From Bifidobacterium bohemicum DSM 22767 (GTDB taxonomy: Bacteria > Actinomycetota > Actinomycetes > Actinomycetales > Bifidobacteriaceae), in NCBI RefSeq assembly GCF_000741525.1, contig NZ_JGYP01000002.1:744001-808000 (forward strand): DNA of 64,000 nucleotides, in the 5' to 3' direction. This document shows positions 62,758-64,000 of this stretch, piece by piece (within the stretch, counting starts at the first letter, position 1; every line of letters starts with the position of its first letter). Made by a program: the position numbers and the translations under genes. Under the pieces are notes generated by a model. That model saw only the letters and a program-made list of their open reading frames with translations, was not told the DNA's origin and did no database searches.

Positions 62758-64000
62758 ATGACTGAATTTAACGAACAAGCCGTGGCCGATACCACGGACA
62801 AGAAAAACGATCCGGAAATCACCAGCGACATGGCGGTCAAGGCCCTCATCCCGCTGCTTATCACCTTCGTCCTCGGAACGCTATGTCTGCAAGGGTTCAA
62901 CCTCGTCTTCACCCAGGTCGGTCAGGCAGTCGGCGCCCCCAAACAGGCCTCGCTCATCACCGCACTACCCAGCATCGTGCTCGGCATCGTATGCTTCATC
63001 TACGGCTCGCTGGGCGACTTCGTCTCACTGAAGAAGCTTGTGACCGTCGGCATTTCACTGCTGCTGGCCGGTTCCGTCTTCGGTTTCGTCGCCACCTTCT
63101 TCTTCACGCCGAACATCTGGGTCGTAATCATTGCACGCATCATCCAGACTGCCGGCGAGCAGGTCGCCGGCTCCGTATACCTCGTGGTGGCCAGCAAGTA
63201 CCTTAAGGATTCTTTGAAGGTCATCTTCTTCGGCATCTTCACTGCCGGCTACCAGGTCTCCGCCGCCATCGGCGTTTTCGCAGCCGGCTGGCTGACCTCG
63301 ATCCACTGGCAGTACCTCTTCCTGATTCCGGTGGTAACCGTCATCTTCCTGCCCATGTTGCTGCACAACCTACCCAACAAGTCGGGCACCGGGGAAAAGG
63401 TGGACGCTTGGGGCTTCGTGCTGTTCGGCATCGCCACAGCGTTCCTCACCCTCTTCTTCTCCTACAACGCCTGGTGGATGATTCTCGTGGCCGTGCTGCT
63501 TTTCTTCGCCTTCGCGGTCTACATCAACAAGGCGAAGAACCCCTTCATCACCCCGGACTTCTTCCGCAACAAGCGCTGGATCATGGCCATCAGCCTCATT
63601 CTGCTCTTCTACCTGCCGAACTACTCCTTCTCACCGATCTTCAACGCAATCGGCAGTGAAATCCACCACCTTGACACTCGGAGCATTTCGCTCTACATCG
63701 TGTGGGCCTTCATCGTGGCGGCGATCTGTGGCACCTGCTCAGGGTGGATCATCGACAAGATCGGCCAGCGTACGGGTATCTTCCTGGCGGGTGGCCTGCA
63801 GCTGGTCGGGCTGATAGCCGCATCGTTCCTGGTCACGGCCAGCCCGATGGCTCTGGTGATCGCCGGATGCCTTTACTATGCGGGAACCGGCTTGCTGTAT
63901 TCGCCGATCGTCGACACCGTACTGGGCACCCTGACGAAGGACGAATCCGGCCGAGGAGTCGGTATGAACGATCTGGCGATGAACGTCGCCGGCTCTGTCG
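62758..64000 (+). CDS. MFS transporter, probable nucleoside permease (3' end outside window)
   Basis: From ATG 62758 the frame is open to the window edge (about 414 residues). A polar N-terminus of about 27 residues precedes about 12 visible helices. MFS marks are IYGSLGDFVSLKK (motif A between helices 2 and 3), the R in IWVVIIARIIQTAGEQVAGSVYLVV (motif B) and SGWIIDKIGQRTG (motif A repeat). The overall look is of the DHA2/Tet-type 14-helix group. Its place behind a nucleoside hydrolase under a LacI operator suggests it imports nucleosides or ribose rather than exporting drugs; that is inference from context. Confidence 0.82.
   Translation, partial: MTEFNEQAVADTTDKKNDPEITSDMAVKALIPLLITFVLGTLCLQGFNLVFTQVGQAVGAPKQASLITALPSIVLGIVCFIYGSLGDFVSLKKLVTVGISLLLAGSVFGFVATFFFTPNIWVVIIARIIQTAGEQVAGSVYLVVASKYLKDSLKVIFFGIFTAGYQVSAAIGVFAAGWLTSIHWQYLFLIPVVTVIFLPMLLHNLPNKSGTGEKVDAWGFVLFGIATAFLTLFFSYNAWWMILVAVLLFFAFAVYINKAKNPFITPDFFRNKRWIMAISLILLFYLPNYSFSPIFNAIGSEIHHLDTRSISLYIVWAFIVAAICGTCSGWIIDKIGQRTGIFLAGGLQLVGLIAASFLVTASPMALVIAGCLYYAGTGLLYSPIVDTVLGTLTKDESGRGVGMNDLAMNVAGSV

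Overview
The window is chromosomal DNA of a high-GC Gram-positive bacterium, almost certainly a Bifidobacterium. The evidence is a GlnR-type orphan regulator, a DUF2469 protein, a divergent gene in front of ppa at the place where actinobacteria carry dacB, a HypBA1-like GH127 with GH43 and GH2 enzymes and a GPH symporter, GatCAB, and housekeeping proteins with long low-complexity loops. No prophage, complete insertion sequence, CRISPR array, tRNA or rRNA was found.

Layout. 1-9.8 kb: a partial divergent membrane protein gene, a cluster of DnaA-box-like sites, ppa, mntP, a membrane protein, glnR, nth, an orphan peptide-type solute-binding protein and valS, closed by two adjacent strong hairpins. 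9.96-19.1 kb (minus): a locus for arabinose/galactose-containing oligosaccharides, transcribed GH127 -> GH43 -> GPH symporter -> GH2; the GH127 gene has an in-frame TGA before its last ~110 codons. 19.4-29.5 kb (minus): aroQ, rho, an FAD oxidoreductase, a GNAT/DUF2469 pair and gatCAB, where gatC carries a one-base frameshift. 29.5-31.9 kb: a gene-poor, decayed stretch with repeats and a chimeric ORF (LRR remnant joined to a DUF4143 C-terminus). 31.9-38.5 kb (plus): ffh, an EEP-family protein, rpsP-khpA-rimM-trmD. 38.7-45.4 kb (minus): nitroreductase, rsmD, recG, an MFS exporter, rpmB. 45.6-46.5 kb: a broken class C sortase gene. 46.9-50.2 kb: a TetR regulator, MscS channel and CPBP protease. 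50.3-58.1 kb (minus): ddl, gpsA, plsC, murA, leuD, leuC. 58.2-64 kb (plus): an IclR regulator divergent from leuCD, then a ribose/nucleoside locus (ribokinase, LacI regulator, nucleoside hydrolase, MFS permease cut by the window end).

How the parts work together. The last locus is a coherent pathway: uptake of a nucleoside, hydrolysis to base and ribose, and phosphorylation of ribose. It is tied together by two near-identical LacI-type operators in front of rbsK and the hydrolase gene. The GH locus would trim arabinofuranosyl and galactosyl residues from imported oligosaccharides. The IclR gene next to leuCD fits the actinobacterial leucine-biosynthesis regulator arrangement.

The most unusual signals are: the DnaA-box cluster; a family of tandem hairpins with a 61-62 bp period present at two loci 25 kb apart; single-base lesions in gatC, GH127 and the sortase gene; and many starts with a TANNNT -10 element 6-8 nt before the start codon, which suggests leaderless mRNAs. 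No new multi-gene system was found; the hairpin family is the best candidate for something undescribed.
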